A stretch of 64,000 nt of DNA, from contig NZ_JAPMUA010000004.1 of assembly GCF_029603155.1 (NCBI RefSeq), positions 186,001 through 250,000 of the forward strand, in the 5' to 3' direction. The stretch comes from Galbibacter pacificus (GTDB lineage Bacteria; Bacteroidota; Bacteroidia; Flavobacteriales; Flavobacteriaceae). Numbering within the stretch: position 1 is the first letter of the stretch; each line of letters opens with the position of its first letter. A program made the position numbers and the translations under genes. The notes under the pieces were generated by a model. The model ran no database searches. It was not told where the DNA came from and saw only the letters and a program-made list of their open reading frames with translations. Shown here one piece after another: positions 7,557 through 16,790 of the stretch.

Positions 7557-8954
7557 CTATTGCCATCCTCCACCCAAAGCTTGGTAAAGTGTAACAACAG
7601 CATTAAGTTTTGTGTATTTGTTTTCTATTAAAAGCAGTTCGGAATTTAATGCATTCTCTTGGGCGTTCAGTACTTCTAAATAATCGGCCAAACCTTGGTT
7701 TAACAATTCTTCAGAATACTCGGTAGCCTTGTTGTAAGCTTCGTATTCTTTTTCCCTTACTTCTATTTTTTCTGATGCGGCATCGTAACGATACAAAGCG
7801 TCCGATACTTCCTGTCCTGCCGTTAAAAGCGTCTTTTTATAATTCAGCAGTGCTTGTTCTTGTTGCGCTTTGGAAACTTCATATTGAGTTCTAATCTTTC
7901 TCCCGTTCAATATGGGTTGGGTTAGCCCACCCACCAAAGTATTGAAGATAGAGCTGGCATCGATCCAATTGTCAAAATCCAAACTTTGAAAACCAGCACT
8001 TGCACTCAAAGTAATCGATGGGTAAAAACTACTTCTGGCAACATTGGTAAGCTCGAAAGCATTTCTCAAACCAAATTCTGCCGCAACAACGTCGGGCCTG
8101 TTTTGCAACAACAAATAAGGAACCCCAACCACCAAATCGGTTGTTAATTGTTGCGATTCAAGACTACTGCGTTCAATAGTATGTGGCGGTTGTGCCAAAA
8201 GAATAGAAAAAGCATTTTCCAGCAACTTAATTTGGTTTTCCAAATCTATTTTTATGGCTTTAGCAGTATACAATTGCGCTGCCGTTTGTTGTACGGCAAC
8301 CTCGGTAACCATTCCGGCATCTTTTAAAGCTTTCGTGGTTTCCAGGCTACTTTCCCGCGTTTCTATTGTTTCGTTTGTTACCCTAAGCTGTTCGTCTAAA
8401 GAAAGTAATTGATAATAGCTTGAAGCTACAGCTGCAATCAACTCGGTCTTAACTGCTTTGTGTGCTTCCAAGCTCTGTAGGTAAGTAGCCTCAAAAGCTC
8501 TTTTGTTACTTCTTATCTTTCCCCAGATATCGGCTTCCCAAGACAGGTTAGCCGTTAGGTCGTATTGTTCTATTGGCTGACTGAAAATGCTCCCAAACTG
8601 ACTGTTTTGCGAGTTCTCTTGCCTTGTTACCGAAGCATCAAGCCCCAATGTGGGGTAATTGCCCGCTTTTCCCTGTTTCAAATATGCTTCAGAAGCGGCT
8701 ATTTGCTGTATGGCTATTCTTATATCTAAATTATTTACCAAAGCAGTGTCTATATGCCGCTCCAGTATGGGGTCCTTAAAAAGTTCCCGCCAAGAAACCA
8801 TTCCAATGGAAGTGCTGTCTTGGGTAATTTGATCGGTACGGTACAAATTATCGGTCTCTACGTCCGGTCTTTCATATTTTTTAGCCACAAAACAAGATTG
8901 CAACAGTAACGGGATGCAAAGACCTAATAAAATTTTATATTTTTTAACGTTCAT
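7557..8954 (-). CDS. TolC/OprM-type outer-membrane factor of RND pump
   Basis: About 466 residues. A TTG-initiated extension overlapping the permease gene exists, but the lipoprotein signal MNVKKYKILLGLCIPLLLQSC points to ATG 8954 (or 8960). The protein is a NodT/OprM-type lipoprotein with two OEP repeats: helical segments alternating with beta strands, such as DLTANLSWEADIWGKIRSN and PSITLSASAGFQSLDF, and the motif LLLQNRPDVVAAEFGLR typical of NodT proteins. It forms the trimeric exit duct through the outer membrane. It is the last gene of the regulator-adaptor-permease-duct operon, and an intrinsic terminator follows. Confidence 0.93.
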   Translation of the reverse strand: MNVKKYKILLGLCIPLLLQSCFVAKKYERPDVETDNLYRTDQITQDSTSIGMVSWRELFKDPILERHIDTALVNNLDIRIAIQQIAASEAYLKQGKAGNYPTLGLDASVTRQENSQNSQFGSIFSQPIEQYDLTANLSWEADIWGKIRSNKRAFEATYLQSLEAHKAVKTELIAAVASSYYQLLSLDEQLRVTNETIETRESSLETTKALKDAGMVTEVAVQQTAAQLYTAKAIKIDLENQIKLLENAFSILLAQPPHTIERSSLESQQLTTDLVVGVPYLLLQNRPDVVAAEFGLRNAFELTNVARSSFYPSITLSASAGFQSLDFDNWIDASSIFNTLVGGLTQPILNGRKIRTQYEVSKAQQEQALLNYKKTLLTAGQEVSDALYRYDAASEKIEVREKEYEAYNKATEYSEELLNQGLADYLEVLNAQENALNSELLLIENKYTKLNAVVTLYQALGGGWQ

Positions 8955-8967
8955 TATCATCTTATTT

Positions 8968-11900
8968 TTAAGCTTCAATTTCTTTTACTGATTCTGGCTT
9001 CCCACTAATTCTTTCTTGCAGCCATTGAAAGATTACAAATAGGATAGGAATTATAAATACCCCTAAAATTGTTCCTATCAACATTCCTCCGGCAGCACCG
9101 GTACCAATAGATCGGTTTCCTGATGCTCCTACGCCACCGGCCAACGCCAATGGCATCAACCCAAGTATAAAGGCAAAAGAAGTCATCAAAATTGGTCTTA
9201 AACGCGCTTTTGCACCATGAATAGCGGCATCTGAAAGGCTCTCGCCCCTTCTTCGTCTTTGTATGGCAAACTCAACAATTAAAATGGCGTTTTTGGCAAG
9301 TAGCCCAATTAGCATGATAAGCGCAATTTGGAAATATATATTGTTTTCCAGCCCTACCATTTTGGTGGTAAAATAGGCTCCGAACACCCCTAATGGTAAT
9401 GATAATATAACCGACAAAGGCAACAAATAACTTTCGTACTGGGCACATAGCAAGAAATACACAAACACAATACTTAAAATAAAAATCAATATGGTTTGGC
9501 TTCCGGCGTTGACCTCTTCCCTGGTTAAACCTGAATAGGCAATACCGTAATTTCCGGGCAATTTGGCCGCTTCTTCCTGTACAACGGCAATGGCATCACC
9601 GGTACTGTAACCGGGATTTGAAGCTCCTGTTACCTTCGATGAATTGAACAGGTTAAAGCGTGTTACGGATTGTGGCCCATATACCCTTTTTAATTTTACA
9701 AACTGCGTAATGGGAGCCATTTCTCCATTTCCGGTCCTAACGTACAGTTCGTTTAACGAGCCTTTGTTTTCACGATCGCCGGGGAGCGTCTGCAAATACA
9801 CACGATACTGTTTCCCGAACCTGGCAAAATCGGCTGCATAAACACCGCCAATATATCCTTGCAAGGTTGAAAAAATACTGTTGATGGGTACTCCCATTTC
9901 TTTTGCAACAGGCACGTTTATTTCCATTTCGTACTGTGGATAACTTGTATTGAAAGAAGACTGTGCATATTGAATTTGAGGATGCTTCATAAGAGCCATC
10001 ATAAAATCCTGATTGGTTTTATCAAGAGCCGTAAATTCACCTCCGGACCTATCTAATAAATTCACTTCAAAACCGGAAGAAATACCAAAGCCGGGAATAC
10101 TTGGAGGCGCAAAGAATATAATATTGGCTTCGGGAATGGTAGCTGCAATGCCAAATAATCTTTTAGTAAGTGCATCGACCGAGAGCGAATCTTCATCTCT
10201 TTCTTCCCAATCTTTCAATTTTATAAATCCAAGTCCATAGTTACTCCCTTGCCCGCCGAGCAAGCTAAAGCCGTTAATTACCGACACCCCTTCTACTCCG
10301 GGGAGGTCTTTGGCGGCGTTGTACAATTTATTGTTTACTTCCCCGGTCCTATCGAGCGATGCTCCGGGAGGTAATTCAACATTCGCAAAAATAATACCCC
10401 TGTCTTCGTTGGGCACAAAACCTGTTGGCGTTGTAGAAGAAACCCATACAATTCCGGCAACGGCCGTTAAAATAACAACGCCGGTAATCCATTTGTGTTT
10501 GTACAAAAAGCCCAACGACCTACCATAACGCTCGGTAGTAGCATTAAACCCTTTGTTAAACCCATTGTAAAACCTTTGCAGGAAAGTGGTGTTTTTCTTT
10601 TCTTCTTCGGTATGGGTTTTAAGGAATAGGGCACATAAAGCAGGACTTAAGGTCAATGCATTTACAGCCGATATAACAATGGCAACAATAAGGGTAATAC
10701 CAAATTGTTCATAAAAAACCCCGGTCGGCCCTTGAATAAAGGTAACCGGAACGAATACCGCGGCCATTACAAGCGTAATCGAGATAATGGCCCCTGAAAT
10801 CTCTTCCATTGCATGAATGGTTGCAGAGCGGGACGATTTAGCGCCCCCTTCTTCAATTTTTGCATGGACCGCTTCTACAACAACAATAGCGTCGTCTACC
10901 ACAATACCAATGGCCAATACCAATGCAAATAATGTTAACAGGTTTATGGAATACCCAAAGACATTAAGGAAAAAGAAAGTCCCAATAATTGCCACCGGAA
11001 CCGCTATGGCCGGAATTAAAGTAGACCGTACATCCTGAAGGAAAATAAACACTACCAAGAAAACCAAAATAAAAGCTTCTACCAATGTATGTATTACCTT
11101 ATCGATTGATGCTGTTAAGAAATCATTGGTATCGTATGGGATAAAAATTTCTATTCCTTTGGGGAAATTAGGTTTTAAATCGTCCAGTTTAGCACGGATG
11201 GTCTCGATAATTTCCTGTGCATTCGATCCTTTGGTCTGGTATATCGCCATATTGATACTGGGATATCCTTTTGTGGTAGAATTAGATGCATAGGATTGTG
11301 CATTCAACTCGATATCGGCAACATCTTTTAGGCGTAAATATTGCCCGTTCCCCAAAGCCTTTATAATAATATCTTCGTATTGCTTTTCTGTTTTAAAGCG
11401 TCCGCTATATTTAATTACATACGAAAAGGCCTCGCCGTTGTTTTCGCCCAAGGATCCTGCCGCTGCTTCCAAACTTTGTTCGTTAAGGGCCGCCCTTACA
11501 TCAGAAGGGATTAAATCGTATGCGGCCAGTTTTTCCGGTTTCAACCAAATACGCATTGCATAATCCTGACTGGAAAACACCCTTACGTCTCCAACACCAT
11601 TAACACGCTGCAATTCGGGTATTACATTAATCTTTAAATAATTCTGAACAAAGGTGGCATCGTAATTTTCATTCGCAGAATAAAACGAGATAAACATTAG
11701 CGAACTGGTTTGTTGCTTTTGGGTGGTCACCCCGGTCTGTATCACTTCTTGCGGCAATAAAGGATTTGCACGGGCAACCCTGTTTTGCACGTTTACCGCA
11801 GCAATATCGGGGTCGGTTTCCTGATCGAAATATACCGTAACGTTTGCCGTTCCCGAATTGGTTGCCGTTGAAGTAATATAGGTCATTCCCTCAACCCCGT

Positions 11901-12108
11901 TTACCTGTTCTTCAATGGGGATAATTACACTTTCAAGGATTGTTTCGGCATTGGCCCCGGGATACGTGGCATTTACCTGAACTGTTGGAGGGGCAATATC
12001 TGGATACTGCTCGATAGGCAAGGTTAAAATACCTAAAACCCCTAAGATTACTATTATAATTGAGATAACCGTAGATAGTACGGGTCTCTCTATAAATGTC
12101 TTTAGCAT
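8968..12108 (-). CDS. RND efflux permease, HAE1 (AcrB-like) family
   Basis: 1046 residues, the usual AcrB length. It starts with the conserved FIERPVLSTVISIIIVILG helix and has twelve membrane helices in two halves separated by large periplasmic porter/docking loops. Proton-relay residues are in helix 4 (ALVLAIGIVVDDAIVVVEA, paired aspartates), and AAGGMLIGTILGVFIIPILFV is the last helix. HAE1 pumps export amphiphilic drugs, dyes and bile-salt-like compounds driven by protons. The start ATG at 12108 is 23 bases after the adaptor gene and the end is close to the duct gene. Substrate range is not readable. Confidence 0.95.
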   Translation of the reverse strand: MLKTFIERPVLSTVISIIIVILGVLGILTLPIEQYPDIAPPTVQVNATYPGANAETILESVIIPIEEQVNGVEGMTYITSTATNSGTANVTVYFDQETDPDIAAVNVQNRVARANPLLPQEVIQTGVTTQKQQTSSLMFISFYSANENYDATFVQNYLKINVIPELQRVNGVGDVRVFSSQDYAMRIWLKPEKLAAYDLIPSDVRAALNEQSLEAAAGSLGENNGEAFSYVIKYSGRFKTEKQYEDIIIKALGNGQYLRLKDVADIELNAQSYASNSTTKGYPSINMAIYQTKGSNAQEIIETIRAKLDDLKPNFPKGIEIFIPYDTNDFLTASIDKVIHTLVEAFILVFLVVFIFLQDVRSTLIPAIAVPVAIIGTFFFLNVFGYSINLLTLFALVLAIGIVVDDAIVVVEAVHAKIEEGGAKSSRSATIHAMEEISGAIISITLVMAAVFVPVTFIQGPTGVFYEQFGITLIVAIVISAVNALTLSPALCALFLKTHTEEEKKNTTFLQRFYNGFNKGFNATTERYGRSLGFLYKHKWITGVVILTAVAGIVWVSSTTPTGFVPNEDRGIIFANVELPPGASLDRTGEVNNKLYNAAKDLPGVEGVSVINGFSLLGGQGSNYGLGFIKLKDWEERDEDSLSVDALTKRLFGIAATIPEANIIFFAPPSIPGFGISSGFEVNLLDRSGGEFTALDKTNQDFMMALMKHPQIQYAQSSFNTSYPQYEMEINVPVAKEMGVPINSIFSTLQGYIGGVYAADFARFGKQYRVYLQTLPGDRENKGSLNELYVRTGNGEMAPITQFVKLKRVYGPQSVTRFNLFNSSKVTGASNPGYSTGDAIAVVQEEAAKLPGNYGIAYSGLTREEVNAGSQTILIFILSIVFVYFLLCAQYESYLLPLSVILSLPLGVFGAYFTTKMVGLENNIYFQIALIMLIGLLAKNAILIVEFAIQRRRRGESLSDAAIHGAKARLRPILMTSFAFILGLMPLALAGGVGASGNRSIGTGAAGGMLIGTILGVFIIPILFVIFQWLQERISGKPESVKEIEA

Positions 12109-12131
12109 GACTTATTTTTTAAGCTTCTGGA

Positions 12132-13256
12132 TTAGTTTCTAAATAATTTTTTTATCGGCTTGGTTATACTGTCGTAGGCTACTTCTTGTGGGGTTATTGC
12201 CATATCGGCCCTTAACTTGCCCACGCCTTTTGCAACAATTACATCGCCAATTTTAACCCCCGATTCTACCACGTATAAATTGTCTACACCATCTTTAATT
12301 TTTATAACCTCCGATGACACTTTATTATCTCCATTTACATGATATACCAGTACCTGACCTTGTCTTTCAAAAGTAGATTCCTGGGAAATCACGGGTAAAT
12401 CGGTATAAACGGCAGGAATTTGTATTTTTCCACTATTCCCGTTGGTAAGCAATCTGTTTGGGTTGTCGAAAGTAGCCCTGAAACTAACCGTTCCCGTATT
12501 TTCGTTTATTTGTCCCGTTACCGTTTTTATTTCCCCCTTTTGTTTGTATTGTTCCCCATTGGCCAGCAATAAGTTTACTTTGGGAAAGTTCTTGATTTTC
12601 TCCTCTAAAGTTTCGCCTTTTGTATTTTGAAGAAAGTCCAAGTAATCCTTTTCATTCATGGAAAAGTATGCATATACTTCTTTGATATCTGAAACAGTTG
12701 TAAGCGGTACTTGGTCGCTTGGACTTACAAGGGTCCCCTCCCTAAACGGAATTGCCCCTACATACCCATCTACAGGACTTTTTACGGTTGCGTACCCAAT
12801 GTTGGCATTGATACTATTGTAATTGCTTTTTGCCTGTGCAAGATTGGCTTTGGCTGTTTCTAGCTGAACATTGCTTATAATTCCTTTTTCCACCAAGGGC
12901 TTTAGTCTATCCACTTCAACTTGTGCAACATTTACACTTGCCTTGGCGGCATCGGCATCTTGGGTCAATGTTTCGGTTTCCAGCCTAAATAAAGTTTGGC
13001 CTTTGTTTACTTTCTGACCTTCATCTACCAACACCTGCTTTATATATCCGGAAACTTTTGCCCTCACGGCACTGTTTACGATCCCTTCTATACTTGTAGG
13101 ATAGGTTTGGTATCCTGTTACTTTTTTGCTTTCAACTTTTACTACCGGAAATGGCGGTGCTTGCTGTTGTGAATTATTTTCCTGTTTGCCTCCGCAACCT
13201 GAAAGCATTACAGCTCCACCTATAATAAGTAATTTCAAATATAGTTTTGACCTCAT
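12132..13256 (-). CDS. RND efflux periplasmic adaptor (membrane fusion protein)
   Basis: 374 residues. The lipoprotein signal MRSKLYLKLLIIGGAVMLSGC anchors it to the inner membrane. Then come the barrel-sandwich (lipoyl-like) half VRAKVSGYIKQVLVDEGQKV, a helical hairpin of about 60 residues, the second lipoyl half TVKSPVDGYVGAIPFREG, the beta-barrel domain and the membrane-proximal domain. This is the AcrA/MexA layout. The ATG overlaps the TAA of the upstream GbsR/MarR gene (TAATG), showing tight coupling of regulator and pump. Confidence 0.95.
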   Translation of the reverse strand: MRSKLYLKLLIIGGAVMLSGCGGKQENNSQQQAPPFPVVKVESKKVTGYQTYPTSIEGIVNSAVRAKVSGYIKQVLVDEGQKVNKGQTLFRLETETLTQDADAAKASVNVAQVEVDRLKPLVEKGIISNVQLETAKANLAQAKSNYNSINANIGYATVKSPVDGYVGAIPFREGTLVSPSDQVPLTTVSDIKEVYAYFSMNEKDYLDFLQNTKGETLEEKIKNFPKVNLLLANGEQYKQKGEIKTVTGQINENTGTVSFRATFDNPNRLLTNGNSGKIQIPAVYTDLPVISQESTFERQGQVLVYHVNGDNKVSSEVIKIKDGVDNLYVVESGVKIGDVIVAKGVGKLRADMAITPQEVAYDSITKPIKKLFRN

Positions 13257-13771
13257 TATTTCTCTTGATTGATTGTTATTAATATGTTTGTTTTTAATTT
13301 TTGAAGGTTTTCTATCATTTTATCTACAAATTCTATGTAATGTATATTGAATGAAAGATCCTTTTGTATTTCGCTGTTGGTTTTATTGCTAATTGCTATA
13401 ATTTCCTTACGGTAATTCGCAACTTTTTCGTGGAGCTTTCTTTCTTTTTGCCATGAATCAATTTTATCATCCAATCTATTTACCATATCATTTACCGATA
13501 TTTTAAAATATCTCTTTCTATCTCCCGGCTTTGTATAATAACTTATCCGCCCCATGGACTGTAACAATTGAAGGTTGGTAGAAACAGAACTCTTGCTCAC
13601 CTCTAGTTCTTCTACAATCTCATCAAAGGTAACACCGTCGTAGCCTACCAATGCCAACAAAGCAAAAATCCTTGAAGACAGTGGCGACAATATATCCTGA
13701 CTTTCAAAATACACGCCCATTTCTTCAATAAGCTCCTTTTTAAGCTTAGACATTTGTTCTTTCCGGTCCAT
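13256..13771 (-). CDS. GbsR/MarR-family transcriptional regulator of the RND operon
   Basis: 171 residues from ATG 13771; a TTG seven codons earlier would fall close to the -7 element and is rejected. The winged helix-turn-helix is clear: ALLALVGYDGVTFDEIVEELEVSKSSVSTNLQLL, with a following wing GRISYYTKPGDRKRYFKI, the GbsR/MarR pattern. The C-terminal third is helical and probably holds the dimer and ligand interface. As first gene of the pump operon, directly downstream of a perfect inverted repeat, it most likely represses its own operon and is released by a pump substrate; that regulation is inference from arrangement. Confidence 0.88.
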   Translation of the reverse strand: MDRKEQMSKLKKELIEEMGVYFESQDILSPLSSRIFALLALVGYDGVTFDEIVEELEVSKSSVSTNLQLLQSMGRISYYTKPGDRKRYFKISVNDMVNRLDDKIDSWQKERKLHEKVANYRKEIIAISNKTNSEIQKDLSFNIHYIEFVDKMIENLQKLKTNILITINQEK

Positions 13772-13789
13772 TCTTTTATAATAAAAGTG

Positions 13790-13797
13790 CAAAAATA
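13790..13797 (-). promoter_or_regulatory. -7 promoter element (TATTTTTG) of the RND operon
   Basis: On the minus strand TATTTTTG matches TAnnTTTG and lies 18 bases before the regulator's ATG. The -33 region would fall inside the adjoining inverted repeat at 13801-13824, so a bound regulator would block polymerase. Confidence 0.65.
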
Positions 13798-13800
13798 CTT

Positions 13801-13824
13801 TTAGTTCGGCAAAAACCGAACTAA
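13801..13824. promoter_or_regulatory. 9-6-9 inverted repeat, probable operator of the GbsR/MarR regulator
   Basis: TTAGTTCGG and CCGAACTAA are exact reverse complements separated by six bases. The repeat begins 3 bases upstream of the -7 element of the efflux operon and covers the -33 area. Position, perfect symmetry and the regulator encoded immediately downstream make it the best candidate for an autoregulatory operator. It could also act as a terminator-like hairpin, but there is no T tract on either strand. Confidence 0.65.
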
Positions 13825-13862
13825 AAGAAGTTAATTATTAGTTAAAGATATGTTAACAGCAA

Positions 13863-14987
13863 CTAGGCGTTGCTCTCTGAATATTCTTTGGAAGAGGAAA
13901 CCTGTTTAATTAATTTTATATTTTTACAAAGTACAGCAAAAATACCTGAAAAACAGCATAATACACCCAAGATTAACAAGTTAAAAGTATGGGCAAACAT
14001 ATTTCCTGCCGAAAGGATTCCTAAAATAAGGATTGTGGATATTGGAAGTGAAAGTGCCAATACGCCAATCGCAAAATTAGAATCGAATGTTTTAGTGCTA
14101 TCATGTTTGCTTTTTTCGGCAGAACCGACCAAAGAGATATGGGCAAATGGCCAAAAGCTACAGGCACTTAACGAAAAAGACACCATTAAAAGTACATCGC
14201 CATTTTGGCCTATCCCGACAATATGTGCAAATAGGGAAACCAATATTAAAACAATGCCGGCACGTAACATAAGCATTGAAAATATCTGGACAAATTGCAA
14301 CCGTTTTATTTTAAATGCCAAGCCGATAAATAGCAATACCAACGGCGTCATGATAAGGCTAAGCCTTGTAAAGGTATCTTTTAAAAAAGCTGGTAACATA
14401 TTTAAATGAACCCCCGACAACACAAAGACAAGTGCCCCAAATATGAAGATATTAACTGGTTCTTTGAGCATGGTTAAAAGCAAATCCTTAATTTTTTTTG
14501 AATTGTTGACCGTTCCCATTTCTCTATGATTGTTTTTATAGAACCATTTCATGGCTATAATGTACAAAACCACCAGCACAAAGATTTTATTACCCAAGTC
14601 GGCCATAGCTGCTTTTGCCAAATAACTATCGCCCAAAAACTCCAGCACAAAAGGAAAACACGATAGCCCGGGTGCCAGCGAAGGGATAAGCAAGCGACTG
14701 GTCCTGCCTATTGCAGAATTTTTTGAAATCCCTATTAAAGGAAGTATCCGTCCTGTTATGGCATACAAAACCACATTTAGCAATATGGCTAAAAAAGGAA
14801 GCAGCATCAGCCCTGTGCTTATTTCTATTTTTAACAAAGCAATAAAAATGGTAGCGGGCAATGCCAGATTTAAGATTATTTTTTTAAGCCCTGTTATTTC
14901 TTCCGGGTTTTTAAACTTAAGTTTAAGGAGGAAGCCAATTAATATAAAAATCAATAACGATATGGTCTTTTGCAATGCGAATTCCAT
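13863..14987 (-). CDS. AEC-family permease (auxin efflux carrier superfamily)
   Basis: 374 residues with about ten membrane helices in two five-helix halves, typical of the AEC/BASS-like fold; hydrophobic blocks such as TISLLIFILIGFLLKLKF and NVVLYAITGRILP in the first half and VLALSLPISTILILGIL near the end. Bacterial members move dicarboxylates, malonate or amino-acid-like compounds. Its ATG overlaps the TAA of the aminotransferase gene (TAATG), so the two are translated together, and an amino- or keto-acid substrate linked to that enzyme is a reasonable guess. The carrier function itself is from family membership. Confidence 0.85.
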   Translation of the reverse strand: MEFALQKTISLLIFILIGFLLKLKFKNPEEITGLKKIILNLALPATIFIALLKIEISTGLMLLPFLAILLNVVLYAITGRILPLIGISKNSAIGRTSRLLIPSLAPGLSCFPFVLEFLGDSYLAKAAMADLGNKIFVLVVLYIIAMKWFYKNNHREMGTVNNSKKIKDLLLTMLKEPVNIFIFGALVFVLSGVHLNMLPAFLKDTFTRLSLIMTPLVLLFIGLAFKIKRLQFVQIFSMLMLRAGIVLILVSLFAHIVGIGQNGDVLLMVSFSLSACSFWPFAHISLVGSAEKSKHDSTKTFDSNFAIGVLALSLPISTILILGILSAGNMFAHTFNLLILGVLCCFSGIFAVLCKNIKLIKQVSSSKEYSESNA

Positions 14988-16186
14988 TAAACCAAGATTT
15001 TATTAATTGCAGCGGCAAAATATTCCATTTCCTCTTGGGTTCCCATGCTTACCCGACACCAATTTTGGTCCCAGAACTTAAAGGCCCTGACCACTACTTT
15101 GTATTCGTAAATTTTATCCAGGAACTCATCGCCATCCATTTCAATGGGAAAGAGTATAAAATTAGTTTCAGACGGAAGGTATTTAATCCCTTTATCATCC
15201 AACAATTTATAGGTAAATTTCTTTGCTGAAGTTATTTTGGATTTACAGTCTTCAATAAAAGAAACATCGTCCAAACTAGCATTTGCAGCAGCTATGGTAG
15301 GCCCTGTAATTCCCATGCCACCCCTTGTAATTTGGTTAATGGCCTCAAGGGACTTTTCGTTCCCGAGCATGTACCCTATACGAAGGCCGGCCATGCCATA
15401 TATTTTAGAAAAGGTACGTGCCACAAATATATTTTTGCCTTTGGCCACAAGTGGTGCCATACTGCTTTTTAATCCCCCTGCCGAAAGTTCTATATAAGCT
15501 TCATCAATAAAAATGGGCACCTTATCTGAAACCCGGTCGCAAAAATCGTATAGTTTTTTTGTGTCCGTTAAGGTTGCGGTCGGGTTGTTGGGGTTTGTTA
15601 TATAAATTAACTTTGTATTACTATCTATGGCTGCTTCCATTGCATCTAGGTCATGCTGAAAGTCCTTTGTTAGCTTAATGGGTTTCCAGTCGCCACCCGA
15701 TGCTTTGGCTACATGGACAAGCGACATATAGCAGGGGTCCCCACTAATAACATTCCCTCCATCCCTAAAATAAACCATTGCCGTTTTCTCTAATAAATCG
15801 GAAGAACCCGGCCCCATCATAATATTCTTTGTTTCAACACCTTCTTTTTGGGCTATTTTTTTCACCAGTTTTCCTAAAGAACCCCACGAATAATGGTTTC
15901 CTTCTGTAACCGCCTGCTGAAAGGCAGCAGATGCCTTTGAAGATGGACCATAAGGGTTTTCGTTCCAAACCAATCTTGCTTTAACAGTGCTTAAATCAGG
16001 AAATTTTGGGGGCGTGAATTCATTAAAATTGCTCAAAGCATTTTTAAACATCAATGGTTGTTGGTCAATGTGGCTTTCGTGCACTTTGGCACTCCATAAT
16101 TCGTAGGGGCTAAAAGCAAGCGCGCCCGCAGCTATTGCACCTTTCTTTAACCATTCCCTTCTACTGTTTCTGTAATTGGTTTTCAT
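14987..16186 (-). CDS. Tat-exported class I/II PLP aminotransferase (HisC-like)
   Basis: 399 residues. The N-terminus NSRREWLKKGAIAAGALAF is a twin-arginine signal of about 35 residues. The rest is a fold-type I aminotransferase of the histidinol-phosphate type: RLVWNENPYGPS at the start, NPNNPTA (residues 198-204), DEAYIE with D229, the Schiff-base lysine K261 in SKIYGMAGLRIGY, and a final arginine-containing strand. PLP enzymes normally work in the cytoplasm; Tat export would carry the folded holoenzyme to the periplasm. It shares four bases with an AEC permease. The real substrate is unknown; HisC proper is cytosolic and this gene is not in a his cluster. Confidence 0.9.
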   Translation of the reverse strand: MKTNYRNSRREWLKKGAIAAGALAFSPYELWSAKVHESHIDQQPLMFKNALSNFNEFTPPKFPDLSTVKARLVWNENPYGPSSKASAAFQQAVTEGNHYSWGSLGKLVKKIAQKEGVETKNIMMGPGSSDLLEKTAMVYFRDGGNVISGDPCYMSLVHVAKASGGDWKPIKLTKDFQHDLDAMEAAIDSNTKLIYITNPNNPTATLTDTKKLYDFCDRVSDKVPIFIDEAYIELSAGGLKSSMAPLVAKGKNIFVARTFSKIYGMAGLRIGYMLGNEKSLEAINQITRGGMGITGPTIAAANASLDDVSFIEDCKSKITSAKKFTYKLLDDKGIKYLPSETNFILFPIEMDGDEFLDKIYEYKVVVRAFKFWDQNWCRVSMGTQEEMEYFAAAINKILV

Positions 16187-16392
16187 TTCTTATAGATTTA
16201 TAAATTAGGCCCCTACAAGTTATATCAGCCCGACAAAAAAACCTATGAGAATATTTCAAAAGCCACAAGGCTTTATTTAAAAATGATTAAAATAAAATGT
16301 TATTTTTTGATGTTATTTCAAGGAATATGTTAAAAAATAATCATTGAAATGGCAGAACCGACGTAAAGGTAGTGTCTTCGCCCTCTATGCTG

Positions 16393-16614
16393 TTAATCAA
16401 TATATATTTTAGCCTGATCAACATAAAATTGCCTTAAAACCATTAAGACCACAATCAAAACCAACAACCATATATCTATCCAAAGTTTAATAATGTTATG
16501 GCCTACACAAGCTTCAATATAAACGTCGAACGCTATTGTTACCCATATTACAAAAACTGCCAAGAACCTCAACTTTGTGATTTTGCGGGTTTCTTTCGAA
16601 AAAAGTTTCTTCAT
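16393..16614 (-). CDS. Small two-helix membrane protein, unknown function
   Basis: 73 residues from ATG 16614; an upstream TTG frame would only add a poorly conserved-looking stretch. After a basic head (MKKLFSKETRKITKLRF) come two hydrophobic segments, FLAVFVIWVTIAFDVYI and IDIWLLVLIVVLMVL, and a short charged tail. I do not recognise a family. It is isolated, with about 180 and 200 bases of AT-rich DNA on either side. The clean start, membrane pattern and strand make a real gene likely but not certain. Confidence 0.55.
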   Translation of the reverse strand: MKKLFSKETRKITKLRFLAVFVIWVTIAFDVYIEACVGHNIIKLWIDIWLLVLIVVLMVLRQFYVDQAKIYID

Positions 16615-16790
16615 GTTTTTAAAGGATATATTCAATACAATAGGCTGCTGTATGTTTAGACACAATTAAAGGCAATAGCGTATTTATTGCCATGGATTAT
16701 ATTGAATAGCGACATATAGAAAATATTCAATAGTTACTATAAAAATCTATACATAAAGAAAATAGTAGTATAGTAAAGTATGGGTATTTA

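Noticed and set aside
9644..11038. Several plus-strand reading frames opposite the RND permease
   Set aside because: They lie wholly within the permease gene, lack promoter signals and show no domain; the permease frame is complete and conserved.
16259..16274. AAAGCC/GGCTTT hairpin downstream of the small two-helix membrane protein gene
   Set aside because: The stem is only 6 bp, it is about 120 bases from the stop, and the following tract is not T-rich on the minus strand.
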